A DNA stretch of 23,846 bases, from positions 1-23,846 of the IMG/VR virus record IMGVR_UViG_3300044638_000388; one strand, given 5' to 3'. Positions within the stretch are counted from its first letter, which is position 1. Each line of letters begins with the position of its first letter. The translations under genes and the position numbers were made by a program. The notes beneath the pieces were generated by a model. The model saw nothing but the letters and a program-made list of their open reading frames with translations. It was not told the DNA's origin and did not search any database. The DNA comes from a virus. Shown here one piece after another: positions 1 through 6,613 of the stretch.

Positions 1-117
1 GTCACTACCGCCAACCCGACCCGCGCTCAACTGTCAACGGTTAGCAACTGGTCGAGGGTGTACGAACTCAAGAACCTTGGGATCGTGCGTGCTACCAACA
101 CCTCCAACTTCGATTGA
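1..117 (+). CDS. C-terminal end of a probable major capsid protein (partial)
   Basis: Frame 1 is open from the window edge to a TGA at 115-117 and gives 38 residues ending in ATNTSNFD. The gene starts outside the window, so no fold or motif can be tested. It lies directly upstream of a small decoration-like protein and a head-tail adaptor, the slot usually held by the major capsid protein in siphoviruses, so the call rests on gene order alone. The stop codon overlaps the Shine-Dalgarno of the next gene (GAGG at 116-119). It could equally be another head protein. Confidence 0.45.
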   Translation, partial: VTTANPTRAQLSTVSNWSRVYELKNLGIVRATNTSNFD

Positions 118-128
118 GGTAACTAACC

Positions 129-527
129 ATGGCACAACCTTCCCAGTTTGAACTGAGCACCGAGCAGTATCTCGAAGCCACTTTTTACGGGGCATCCTCG
201 ATTGCCGACGTGCAATTCTGGACTGCTCCCGTTAAGTGTGAAGTGGTGGCAGTGCGTGAAGTTCACGCCACTGCTGGTAGCGATGGCAGCGCCGTAACCG
301 GCACCGTTCGTCGTTGCCAAGGCACTGAAGCCGCCACCGCTGGCGACGATCTGCTGAGCGCCACCATCAACTTCAAAGGCACTGCTCTTACCGAGCAGAC
401 GCCTGCCTTGACTGCCACCACTGCTGACCTCGTTCTTGAGGTTGGCAACCGGCTGTCGCTGGACGTGACAGGTACCACCACAGCCTTGGCTGGTGTAATC
501 CTGACCGTGCTGCTCAAGCGCGTCTGA
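129..527 (+). CDS. Small head protein, probable capsid decoration/stabilisation protein
   Basis: A 132-residue protein rich in Thr, Ala and Val with no membrane segment. The second half (about residues 55-132) alternates polar and hydrophobic residues as expected for beta strands and ends in a strongly hydrophobic strand, AGVILTVLLKRV. Similar small proteins sit right after the capsid gene in many phages of this type; I recall the family but no firm name. Start ATG 129 has GAGG nine bases upstream. The position between capsid end and adaptor suggests it binds the capsid surface, perhaps as a decoration protein. Function is inferred from position and composition, not from a recognised motif. 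Confidence 0.6.
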   Translation: MAQPSQFELSTEQYLEATFYGASSIADVQFWTAPVKCEVVAVREVHATAGSDGSAVTGTVRRCQGTEAATAGDDLLSATINFKGTALTEQTPALTATTADLVLEVGNRLSLDVTGTTTALAGVILTVLLKRV

Positions 528-721
528 TGGGGCTGTTCGCTTTCCGGCGACTGCGTGACCGCGAGGCTGCCTCTACGGAGGTGGCCTCTCTTTCTATGCC
601 AGAGCCCACTCCTACACTGGATCTAACGGAGCCTGACGATGGCAATCACAATCGTGGCCACGCCAGGCGCGGCCGACGCAAACAGCTACCTGACGCTGGC
701 AGCAGCGCAGGCGATCATTGA
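527..721 (+). CDS. Small hypothetical protein overlapping the adaptor gene
   Basis: A 64-residue reading frame whose ATG shares its A with the stop of the preceding gene (TGATG at 525-529), a coupling used throughout this operon. The first 37 residues (MGLFAFRRLRDREAAS, then a Pro/Thr/Glu-rich stretch) are clear of any other gene. The last 27 overlap the start of the adaptor in another frame and are basic and low in complexity. Short proteins beginning with FAFRR(L/M)R-RE occur at this position in related phages as I recall them, which supports expression. No function can be given. The 83-base overlap is unusual, so this is held as moderate. Confidence 0.5.
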   Translation: MGLFAFRRLRDREAASTEVASLSMPEPTPTLDLTEPDDGNHNRGHARRGRRKQLPDAGSSAGDH

Positions 722-1202
722 CGGATTCGTGCAGGATGCTGATGTCACGGCATGGGCATCGGCTACCACTGACCAGAAGAACCGGGCATTGTTTACCGCG
801 ACGCAACGGCTAGACCGCGAGCGGTTCCTTGGCGCACGTGCGACCGATACGCAGGCGCTGCAGTGGCCGCGCACCGGCGTGCGCAAGCCTGATACCTACA
901 TCAATACCTACGCTGTAGGGTTCCCGTTCCGCATCACGACGGACTACTTTACAGATACTGAGATCCCGGCGCAGATTCAATACGCGCAGGTGGTACTGGC
1001 AACGTATCTGCACAACAACCCAGACGGGATTGGCCTGAGCGGACTGGAAGACTACAAGAATGTCAAGATCGGCAGCCTTGACGTGACGCCCAACCTTGGC
1101 TATGGCGCCGTTGGTGCTGACAAGGTGCCGCCGATCATGGAGCGATACCTGACAGGGCTTAGAATCAGTGGACCAGGCAACGTTGCCATCAAGCGGAGCT
1201 GA
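639..1202 (+). CDS. Head-tail adaptor, DnaT_2-type (connector protein)
   Basis: A 187-residue protein with the typical pattern of the phage family named 'putative DnaT-like ssDNA-binding' in domain databases, which acts as a head-tail connector below the portal. Visible marks are the N-terminal ADANSYLTLAAAQAIID helix start, the AL-TATQRLDRERFLGARA segment (about residues 48-70), the central ALQWPRTGV motif (about 73-81) and the IPAQIQYAQVVLATYL helix (about 108-124). Despite the family name, a replication role is unlikely in this context. Start ATG 639 has GGAG seven bases upstream. It is separated from the other connector genes by a five-gene insertion. Confidence 0.8.
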   Translation: MAITIVATPGAADANSYLTLAAAQAIIDGFVQDADVTAWASATTDQKNRALFTATQRLDRERFLGARATDTQALQWPRTGVRKPDTYINTYAVGFPFRITTDYFTDTEIPAQIQYAQVVLATYLHNNPDGIGLSGLEDYKNVKIGSLDVTPNLGYGAVGADKVPPIMERYLTGLRISGPGNVAIKRS

Positions 1203-1204
1203 TC

Positions 1205-1765
1205 ATGTCGCTAGTATCCCCAGCCGGTAATGAAATCTTCGCCAGACGGCGAACTGATGGATCCTACGCTGCTGGCATCGTCAGTGCTGGCTTCCGCTCA
1301 ACCACCACCATTACCCGGCCTAGCAACACCACTGCTTATGCCGCTGGCGATGTGGTAGGTGACACGGGTGGTAGCGCCATCATTAGCCTTACCGCTGCAG
1401 GCCCCAGTGGTGGCTTTGTGTTGGTGCAAAGCGTATCGCTAGTGTTTAGTGATAGCACGGTGCCATCTGGCATGGCTGCATTCCGTATTCACTTGTATGC
1501 CGCATCACCTACCGCCATCGCAGATAATGCAGCCTTTGACTTGGCAAGTGGCGAACGTGACAATTATATGGGCTATGTTGACTTGCCGGCGCCATTGGAT
1601 TTCGGCAGCACTTTATACACGCAAACTGATTATCCTGGCAGGCTAATTAAATTGGCCACTGGCAGCACTGGGATCTTTGCAGAGATTGAAACCCGTGGCG
1701 CTTATACGCCAGTCAGTGCCAGCACGGTGTCGTTGCGAATCAATACGCTAGAGGCTGGCCTGTAA
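1205..1765 (+). CDS. Phage structural protein, beta-rich, unknown function
   Basis: A 186-residue protein of the type found in many phage structural operons. It has an early segment TTTITRPSNTTAYAAGDVVG (residues 32-51), a central beta-rich region with RIHLYAASPT, and a compact C-terminus ending RINTLEAGL. Composition is rich in Ser, Thr, Ala and Gly with no membrane segment or catalytic motif, suggesting a beta-sandwich virion component. The gene begins two bases after the adaptor stop and its TAA overlaps the ATG of the next gene (TAATG). Sitting with the head-spike-like gene, it may be a head or neck surface protein. I recognise the family as phage structural but know no assigned role. Confidence 0.65.
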   Translation: MSLVSPAGNEIFARRRTDGSYAAGIVSAGFRSTTTITRPSNTTAYAAGDVVGDTGGSAIISLTAAGPSGGFVLVQSVSLVFSDSTVPSGMAAFRIHLYAASPTAIADNAAFDLASGERDNYMGYVDLPAPLDFGSTLYTQTDYPGRLIKLATGSTGIFAEIETRGAYTPVSASTVSLRINTLEAGL

Positions 1766-2829
1766 TGCGTGCGCTGGGTGCATCACGAACAAGCGTAGTA
1801 CCTGGTGGCGTACTGGCTGGCCCGTGGGTCCGCAATGAGTTGTGGCGTCGTGCGCGTGCAGTGCCGTCACTGGATCTGCGCTTTGCTGATGACAAGAGCC
1901 TGCACGATGCCGTCACTGGCGCATCGCTAGTTACCTTCACCCGCGCCAGCAGCGCGACCTACATCGACAGCGCGGGAACGCTGCAGACGGCGGCGACGGA
2001 TGTGCCCCGCTTCGACCACAACCCCACGACCGGCGAAAGCCTGGGCCTGCTGGTGGAGGAGCAGAGGACGAATCTGCTACTGAATACAGCAACGCTATCG
2101 ACTCAATCAGTCACCGTTACAGCGGTCGCTCACACGTTGTCTTTTTATGGCTCGGGGACTGTCACACTTTCTGGAGCAAGCACGGCAGGCCCAGCTGTTG
2201 GAAGTGGTGCGTTTCCGGCGCGGACAACGCTGACATTTACGCCATCTGCTGGCACGTTGACGCTGACGGTGACAGGCAGTGTCACCAGCGCCCAACTAGA
2301 AGCCGGAGCCTTCCCCACCAGCTACATCCCCACCACTGCCGCCGCAGCCACCCGCAGCGCGGACGTTGCCAGCATCACGGGGGCGAACTTCAGCTCTTGG
2401 TATCGGCAGGATGAGGGGACGGTGTTTGCGGAGAACAGTCAATCAGCAACGTCTGGAGATGTCGCTTATTCTTACTATCTTGATGCAGGCGGGGGCCTCG
2501 CAAATTCTATTTACTCTGACGTAACAAGTGGCAACAGGCGCGGGGTTGTTTTTTCTGGAAACGTTGTTCAATGTGCCACAAACTTTGGGGCAATTACTAG
2601 CGGGGTTCAAGCAAGAACTGCTTTTGGCCTTAAACAAGATCAATTTGGCTTGGCTTTAAATGGTGGGTCAGTAGGCACTGATAACTCAGGATCTATTCCC
2701 ACTGGGATCACCAGAATCTTTGTAGGCAATAATTCGGCTAGTAGTGCTGCAATAAATGGCACCATTAAGCGCCTCACCTACTGGCCCCAGCGCCTCCCCA
2801 ACAGCACCCTCCAGGCGATCACGCAATGA
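1765..2829 (+). CDS. Head-spike-fibre-like adhesion protein
   Basis: A 354-residue protein carrying the signature of phage proteins annotated as head spike fibre. It has VTFTRASSATYIDSAGTLQT (residues 56-75), then PRFDHNP and GLLVEEQRTNLLLN (about 94-107), QLEAGAFPTSYIPTT (177-191), and a LamG-like C-terminus with IKRLTYWPQRLPNSTLQAIT. These proteins are thought to decorate the capsid or neck and bind host surface glycans. The two conserved blocks are GC-rich, while the stretches between or after them (about 2100-2280 and 2440-2760) are visibly AT-richer with different codon choice, which points to swapped receptor-contacting segments. The ATG shares a base with the preceding TAA; the end overlaps the next gene by four bases. 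Confidence 0.75.
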   Translation: MRALGASRTSVVPGGVLAGPWVRNELWRRARAVPSLDLRFADDKSLHDAVTGASLVTFTRASSATYIDSAGTLQTAATDVPRFDHNPTTGESLGLLVEEQRTNLLLNTATLSTQSVTVTAVAHTLSFYGSGTVTLSGASTAGPAVGSGAFPARTTLTFTPSAGTLTLTVTGSVTSAQLEAGAFPTSYIPTTAAAATRSADVASITGANFSSWYRQDEGTVFAENSQSATSGDVAYSYYLDAGGGLANSIYSDVTSGNRRGVVFSGNVVQCATNFGAITSGVQARTAFGLKQDQFGLALNGGSVGTDNSGSIPTGITRIFVGNNSASSAAINGTIKRLTYWPQRLPNSTLQAITQ

Positions 2830-3122
2830 CGCACTACATCCGCTTCCCCGACGAATCCACCGGCATGGCCGCCCTGGATGCTGCTGGCCTTACCACCACC
2901 AATGAAGACGGCGACACCGTGGTGCTCACCGCCAGCCACACCCACGCCCTCGACTGCGTAGGGCTTATCTACCGAGGCGGCACATACGACCCCGAGACCG
3001 GCGAGGTAATCACCCCGCCCGTGCTGCTCAGTGGCTGGCACGTCAACTACATCGGTGAGCTGCCTGAGGGGTGGGCAGAGTATGCGGTGAGCCCTGAGCA
3101 GCCGGTTAGAGTTTGGGCATGA
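2826..3122 (+). CDS. Small conserved phage protein (GWHVN / RVWA type)
   Basis: A 98-residue protein of a small family that accompanies tail or head accessory genes in many phages. It opens with MTHYIRFPDE, holds DPETGEVITPPVLLSGWHVN in the middle, and ends with the typical SPEQPVRVWA. No membrane segment or known catalytic motif is seen. The ATG at 2826 overlaps the previous stop (ATGA) and its own stop overlaps the next start (ATGA at 3119-3122), so it is translationally coupled on both sides. The biochemical role is unknown; constant association with spike or fibre genes suggests an assembly or structural part. Confidence 0.65.
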   Translation: MTHYIRFPDESTGMAALDAAGLTTTNEDGDTVVLTASHTHALDCVGLIYRGGTYDPETGEVITPPVLLSGWHVNYIGELPEGWAEYAVSPEQPVRVWA

Positions 3123-3460
3123 GCGTTCAACCCGGCCAGCACAATATCACCGTGCAGCGGCGGGCTGACTACGACCTGTCGCTGCAATTCAAGGATTCAA
3201 CTGGTGCCAACATTAACCTCACCGGTTGGACAGCCTACGCGCAGGTCTGGAATGCAGCCCGGACCACTAAATACGCTGACTTTGCCGTTACTTACACGAA
3301 CCGCGCTACAGGCACCATCAGCATTGCATTGACCGATACGCAAACTGCTGCGTTTCCAGATGAGGCGTATTACGACGTGATGCTAGAAGATTCCAGCGGG
3401 TTACGCAACTACTACCTTGAAGGTATCGTGTACGTATCTGAGGGTTATACAGCACCATGA
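3119..3460 (+). CDS. Ig-like/baseplate-upper-type structural protein
   Basis: From ATG 3119 this is 113 residues. An in-frame ATG two codons earlier (3113) is less likely, because 3119 forms the usual ATGA overlap with the previous stop. The sequence starts MSVQPGQHNITVQRRADYDL and continues with NLTGWTAYAQVW and the C-terminal EDSSGLRNYYLEGIVYVSEG, a pattern resembling N-terminal domains of siphovirus baseplate-upper proteins and small beta-sandwich proteins in cyanophage structural operons. It has no membrane segment. It lies in the accessory block between adaptor and head closure, so a neck or head appendage role is as plausible as a baseplate one. Confidence 0.65.
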   Translation: MSVQPGQHNITVQRRADYDLSLQFKDSTGANINLTGWTAYAQVWNAARTTKYADFAVTYTNRATGTISIALTDTQTAAFPDEAYYDVMLEDSSGLRNYYLEGIVYVSEGYTAP

Positions 3461-3987
3461 CAACCGTAACCGTTAACGAAACTACTAATACGGTCACTGT
3501 TACAACGCCCGGTCCTGCAGGCCCATCTGGTGCTGCTGCTCTAATGGTGCGCGGTCAGGCTAGCAAGATGGATAGCGGCACCATTGACATAGTTACGCAG
3601 GGCGTGTACGTCTCCACCGGCTTAACCGGCACCTTTGACACCGCCACCGCAAGCGGCATGACACTTGGCACCACCAACGCATTTGCGGTGAAGAACACCA
3701 GCGGCGCCACCAAGCTGATGCAGGTCTACGGCAGCATCGACGCCAAGACCGTCAGCGGCAACAACAAGGTGCTCGGCATCAAGCTGGCCAAAAATGGCAC
3801 AGCCATAGATCAGACTGAGTGCCGCGCCTTCACCGGCTCGGGCAACGAGGAAGCCAAGTTGATCACCAACTGGATAATCAGCATGGCCGCTAACGATGAA
3901 GTAGCACTGTTCATCGCCAACCACAGCAGCAACGTTGACATCACCTTTAGTCGCGGCAGGATTGTTGCCAGCGAGGTGTTTGCATGA
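3457..3987 (+). CDS. Accessory structural protein with a short collagen-like N-terminal motif
   Basis: A 176-residue protein with a Thr/Val-rich strand at the N-terminus, then a short Gly-Pro run, GPAGPSGAA (about residues 19-27), of the kind that links or trimerises phage fibre proteins. After it comes a beta-rich domain whose spacing suggests a jelly-roll or TNF-like fold (KLMQVYGSIDAKT, LGIKLAKNGTAID, DEVALFIANHSSNVDITFSR). The last segment resembles the end of trimeric head-fibre or receptor-binding domains. ATG 3457 overlaps the previous stop as ATGA. Probably a fibre or surface-displayed protein; the specific receptor or site on the virion cannot be told. Confidence 0.6.
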   Translation: MTTVTVNETTNTVTVTTPGPAGPSGAAALMVRGQASKMDSGTIDIVTQGVYVSTGLTGTFDTATASGMTLGTTNAFAVKNTSGATKLMQVYGSIDAKTVSGNNKVLGIKLAKNGTAIDQTECRAFTGSGNEEAKLITNWIISMAANDEVALFIANHSSNVDITFSRGRIVASEVFA

Positions 3988-4340
3988 CACTAGCCGTTCC
4001 GCTACGCAAGGTTGCCAGCAAGTTGATGGCAAAGTTTGGCGGCGTGGCAACATTACGCCGCGTCACGCCTGGCATCTACAACCCAACTACTGGCACCGTC
4101 AGCGAAACCACCAGCGACACCGCCATCCGTGGTGTGCTGGAGGATGTGAACCTGCGTGAAGTCAATGACCTGATCCAAGCTGGCGATAAGCGGCTAATCA
4201 TTGCTGCGGCAGACACGGCAGCAGTGCCGACAACCGCTGATCGCGTCATCATCAGCAATCGCAGCCTGCAGATAATTGAGGTGCGCACCATCGAGCAGGA
4301 CAATACGGCCATCACCTATGAGCTGATCCTGAGGGACTGA
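3984..4340 (+). CDS. Head closure protein
   Basis: A 118-residue protein with the layout of siphovirus head-closure (stopper) proteins, which seal the DNA channel below the adaptor ring. A basic N-terminal helix (VPLRKVASKLMAKFGG) is followed by a small beta barrel with VTLRRVTPGIYNPTTGTVSE-like content, the loop RGVLEDVNLREVND and two final strands (IISNRSLQIIEVRTIEQ, ITYELILRD). Position just before an HK97 gp10-like gene and a tail terminator supports the call. Start ATG overlaps the previous stop (ATGA); its stop shares a base with the next ATG (TGATG). No enzymatic motif is present. Confidence 0.7.
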   Translation: MTLAVPLRKVASKLMAKFGGVATLRRVTPGIYNPTTGTVSETTSDTAIRGVLEDVNLREVNDLIQAGDKRLIIAAADTAAVPTTADRVIISNRSLQIIEVRTIEQDNTAITYELILRD

Positions 4341-4783
4341 TGGCACGCCGGATCCAAGCCAGAGACATCGGTAGGTACTGCGAAGACCAGATAGAAAAGC
4401 TGCTGCGTGCAGCGGTGCTAGAGACTGACAGCCTGCTTAAGCGAGCTAGCCCGGTTGATACCGGCAGATTCCGCGCCAGCTGGCAGGTAGGCGAGAACGC
4501 AGCGCCTGGAGGCATTGCGCCGGAAGGGCAGTTCGATACAAAGAAAACTTTCAAGACATCCAAACGCGGCAGGACCACTCAAGAGGTGTTGCCTATTCAA
4601 AGGCTCGGCTACCAACAAGAGAAGGTCGGCAATATCTATTCAGTCCACAACAACCTGCCGTATGCAGAGCCGCTAGCGAGTGGCAGCAGCAAACAAGCGG
4701 ATCCTGGCTGGGTGCAAGGTATCGCTAAGGATGTGCAAACTAGAGTGCAGGCAGCGGCAGCACGCATCGGCAAGGGGTCATGA
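4340..4783 (+). CDS. HK97 gp10-like neck/tail-completion protein
   Basis: A 147-residue protein with the HK97 gp10 family marks: a basic N-terminal helix, then ASPVDTGRFRASWQVG (residues 36-51), in which the PVDTG-x-x-RxSW motif is nearly universal, and NNLPYAEPLASGSSKQADPG (about residues 103-122), ending in a helix. The family acts at the head-tail joint and is required for completion of the tail or its attachment. Order closure, gp10-like, terminator, tube is the standard siphovirus order. Start is coupled to the previous stop (TGATG), and the end overlaps the tail terminator by four bases. Confidence 0.85.
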   Translation: MARRIQARDIGRYCEDQIEKLLRAAVLETDSLLKRASPVDTGRFRASWQVGENAAPGGIAPEGQFDTKKTFKTSKRGRTTQEVLPIQRLGYQQEKVGNIYSVHNNLPYAEPLASGSSKQADPGWVQGIAKDVQTRVQAAAARIGKGS

Positions 4784-5199
4784 CAAGCACCTATAACGAC
4801 ATCCGCGCTGCCATTGAAGGACGCATTGCTACGCAGATGGCTGCAGCACCGACATACCCGGTCAGCTATCAGAACGTACCATTCACGCCGCCGAACAACA
4901 CACCATGGCTGCAGGCGTTCATACGGTTTGGCGATAACGCCTATGCCACGCTGCTGGCGCCGTCTACTGGCTTTAACCGACAAAATGGCGTACTGACGGT
5001 CAATGTGTTTACGCCGCTAGGTGCTGGCACTGCGGCGAACTTCACCATTGCCGAGCGCATCAAGGATCTGTTTGACCGGCAAGTGGTCAGCGATATTCAC
5101 TTCGACGCAGCATCAGGACCGGCGCAGATCACACCACCAGCGCCTGCAGCGTACTACCAAACGCAACTTACGATCACGTTTGAAGCGTATGTAGACTGA
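4780..5199 (+). CDS. Tail terminator protein (DUF4128-like)
   Basis: A 139-residue protein of the phage tail terminator type that caps the tube and joins it to the head. Family-like points are the N-terminal helix YNDIRAAIEGRIATQM, the strand block NNTPWLQAFIRFGDNAYATL (about 45-65), the NGVLTVNVFTPLGAGTAANF segment (about 68-88) with the helix IAERIKDLFDRQ after it, and a final strand QLTITFEAYVD. Such proteins form hexamers. Start ATG overlaps the gp10-like stop by four bases. A 21-base gap follows before the tail tube gene, the first real spacer in this operon. Confidence 0.8.
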   Translation: MTSTYNDIRAAIEGRIATQMAAAPTYPVSYQNVPFTPPNNTPWLQAFIRFGDNAYATLLAPSTGFNRQNGVLTVNVFTPLGAGTAANFTIAERIKDLFDRQVVSDIHFDAASGPAQITPPAPAAYYQTQLTITFEAYVD

Positions 5200-5220
5200 C
5201 AGCAGTTCTTCCGCTGACTG

Positions 5221-5991
5221 ATGTCTGCCACCGTTCTGTCCGGCACAGCCGGGGCGCTCTATTACAAACCAGCTGGCACCATTGCCACCTTTGCCGAATC
5301 TGGCGTTAATGCCACCACTGACGTGATCACCGTCTCGCCGTTCCTTGGCTTCAAGGTTGGCGACCCGGTGCAGTTTAGTGTGATCAACGTCAACACTGGC
5401 GCTGCGGGCTCTGGCACCCTGCCTGCCGGGATCTCTGCTGCTACTACCTACTACGTCATCAGCTACACCGCCAGCACTGGTGCCATGCAGGTATCTGCCA
5501 CGCTTGGTGGCTCTACCGTGGCGATCACCGATGATGGCACGGCTGTAACGCCAAACATCTTTCAGGTGGCATACGACAGCTTCGTGGCAGTAGCCGAGGT
5601 GCGCGAGTGGTCGTTTGAAGTGACCCGCGAAGAGATCGACGTCACCACCATCGGCCAGGCCGCTGGTCAGACCGTGCCATTCCGCCGGTATATCAGCGGC
5701 TTTGCTGATGGTTCAGGCTCGGCCACCATCTACACCACCAGCGAAGACACCAGCATCGCCAGCCGCTTGGTTGCTGATGTGCTCCAGCGGGAGCAGGAGG
5801 GCGCCACAATGAAGCTGTACATCGATCGCGTGGTGAGCGGCGGCAGCGTCAGCGATACGCTCAGCCGTTCGATCACGGTGCCTGTCATCCTGACGGCTGC
5901 CAACTTCACGGTCAACCCTGACGACGGCCAGTCAATCGAAGTGTCGTTCCGCCCGAGCGACGCGCCTACGTTTGATCTGGTTAAGAGCTGA
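5221..5991 (+). CDS. Major tail tube protein with an extra internal domain
   Basis: A 256-residue tail tube protein. The tube core is seen in the N-terminus (residues 1-24, GTAGALYYKPAGT) and from residue 118 on (VREWSFEVTREEIDVTTIGQ, RRYISGFADGSGSATIYT, and a final SIEVSFRPSDAPTF). Residues about 25-115 look like an inserted beta domain (KVGDPVQFS, GTLPAGISAATTYYVISYTA, GAMQVSATLGGSTVAITDDG), a repeat type found in phage tail and surface proteins; I expect it on the outside of the tube. No Shine-Dalgarno is obvious before ATG 5221. A strong hairpin follows the gene at 6005-6031, consistent with a highly expressed gene. Confidence 0.8.
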   Translation: MSATVLSGTAGALYYKPAGTIATFAESGVNATTDVITVSPFLGFKVGDPVQFSVINVNTGAAGSGTLPAGISAATTYYVISYTASTGAMQVSATLGGSTVAITDDGTAVTPNIFQVAYDSFVAVAEVREWSFEVTREEIDVTTIGQAAGQTVPFRRYISGFADGSGSATIYTTSEDTSIASRLVADVLQREQEGATMKLYIDRVVSGGSVSDTLSRSITVPVILTAANFTVNPDDGQSIEVSFRPSDAPTFDLVKS

Positions 5992-6004
5992 TCACGCAGA
6001 CACA

Positions 6005-6031
6005 GAAGCCCTGGTCTTGTACCGGGGCTTC
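6005..6031 (+). terminator. Strong RNA hairpin after the tail tube gene
   Basis: GAAGCCCTGG (6005-6014) pairs with CCGGGGCTTC (6022-6031) in a 10-bp stem with one G-T pair and a 7-base loop. No U-tract follows, so a classical intrinsic terminator is not supported; partial termination, an mRNA processing or stability element, or a barrier separating tube expression from the chaperone gene is possible. The downstream arm also overlaps a weak promoter-like pair (TTGTAC 6017-6022, 17 bases, TACAAT 6040-6045), which may be chance. Confidence 0.4.
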
Positions 6032-6066
6032 CCCATGCCTACAATCCAATCGTATAGCGTAATCAC

Positions 6067-6405
6067 ATGGCTCGCGCACTTGATCGGCTCAAGAAAGCTG
6101 CTCACCTGGTTCCCATCAAGAAAGTCGTCACGCTGAGCGATGGCAGTGAGTTTGAGTTTTACTGCACTCCCCTTACGATGGCCGAGAGGGAGAAGGCGCA
6201 GAAGGATGCTGGAAGCGACGAGGCGATTGCCTTTGCACTGCAGCTGCTGATTCAGAAGGCAAAAGATGATGCCGGTCAGCCGTTGTTCAGACCCGGCGAA
6301 ATCGCTGAACTGAAGAATGAGGTGCGTGATGAAGACTTGCAGATCATGATGCTGGCTGTCATCACAGACAAGAACGATGTAACCGAGGCAGAAGCGGGAA
6401 AGTAG
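6067..6405 (+). CDS. Tail assembly chaperone, short form (lambda gpG-like)
   Basis: A 112-residue cytoplasmic chaperone expected to hold the tape measure protein during tail assembly. It is Lys/Glu-rich with a small beta N-terminal part (KKVVTLSDGSEFEFYCTPLT) and helices after residue 38 (MAEREKAQKD, EDLQIMMLAVITDKN). Size and position just between tail tube and tape measure match lambda G and its relatives. The last codons are GCG GGA AAG before TAG 6403-6405, and GGGAAAG at 6396-6402 is the slippery heptamer used by lambda to make the longer G-T fusion. No clear Shine-Dalgarno precedes ATG 6067; the start was chosen as the first ATG after the intergenic hairpin. Confidence 0.85.
   Translation: MARALDRLKKAAHLVPIKKVVTLSDGSEFEFYCTPLTMAEREKAQKDAGSDEAIAFALQLLIQKAKDDAGQPLFRPGEIAELKNEVRDEDLQIMMLAVITDKNDVTEAEAGK
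6396..6402 (+). promoter_or_regulatory. Programmed -1 ribosomal frameshift site GGGAAAG
   Basis: The zero-frame codons are GGA AAG; slipping back one base re-pairs both tRNAs on GGG AAA, the X-XXY-YYZ pattern, and the heptamer is identical to the lambda G/T site. The short-form stop follows immediately (TAG 6403-6405). An internal Shine-Dalgarno-like GAGG at 6385-6388 lies seven bases upstream, a known stimulator of -1 shifting in bacteria. The -1 frame stays open to 6587. I did not find a decisive downstream pseudoknot by eye. Confidence 0.85.
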
Positions 6406-6587
6406 CCGCTGAGTTAAAGCGTGACTTGTATCTAAGGCTCATGCTTCGCCTGGCTCGTGAGCTGGGCTATACACTCAGCGAATTAAGCCAGCGCATTACG
6501 AAGGAAGAGCTGCAGATCTGGGCAGCCCTATTTGAGATCGAAACGCAAGAGCAAGAGGAAGCGGCTAGGAAGAATCGCCGCAGGTAG
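6402..6587 (+). CDS. Tail assembly chaperone extension (lambda gpT-like), made by -1 frameshift
   Basis: This is the -1 frame extension of the preceding gene. After slippage it adds 61 residues beginning VAAELKRDLYLRLMLR and ending in a Glu/Arg-rich tail (EIETQEQEEAARKNRRR) at TAG 6585-6587, giving a fusion of about 173 residues. The sequence is helical with the 'AREL G(Y/W)TL-EL' pattern typical of the T part of siphovirus chaperones, which recruits tube subunits while the G part binds the tape measure. It has no own Shine-Dalgarno or suitable start at its beginning, supporting frameshift expression. It ends 26 bases before the tape measure start. Confidence 0.8.
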   Translation, partial: VAAELKRDLYLRLMLRLARELGYTLSELSQRITKEELQIWAALFEIETQEQEEAARKNRRR

Positions 6588-6613
6588 ACTGGCCTCATGC
6601 GAGGTTGTCGGCC

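Noticed and set aside
6040-6060. Promoter upstream of the tail chaperone gene (TTGTAC/TACAAT)
   Set aside because: The -35 matches in only three positions and overlaps the hairpin; it is kept only as a remark on the hairpin.
6605-6613. TTG start for the tape measure three codons upstream of ATG 6614
   Set aside because: The only ribosome site, GAGG 6601-6604, touches the TTG with no spacing but is nine bases before ATG 6614.
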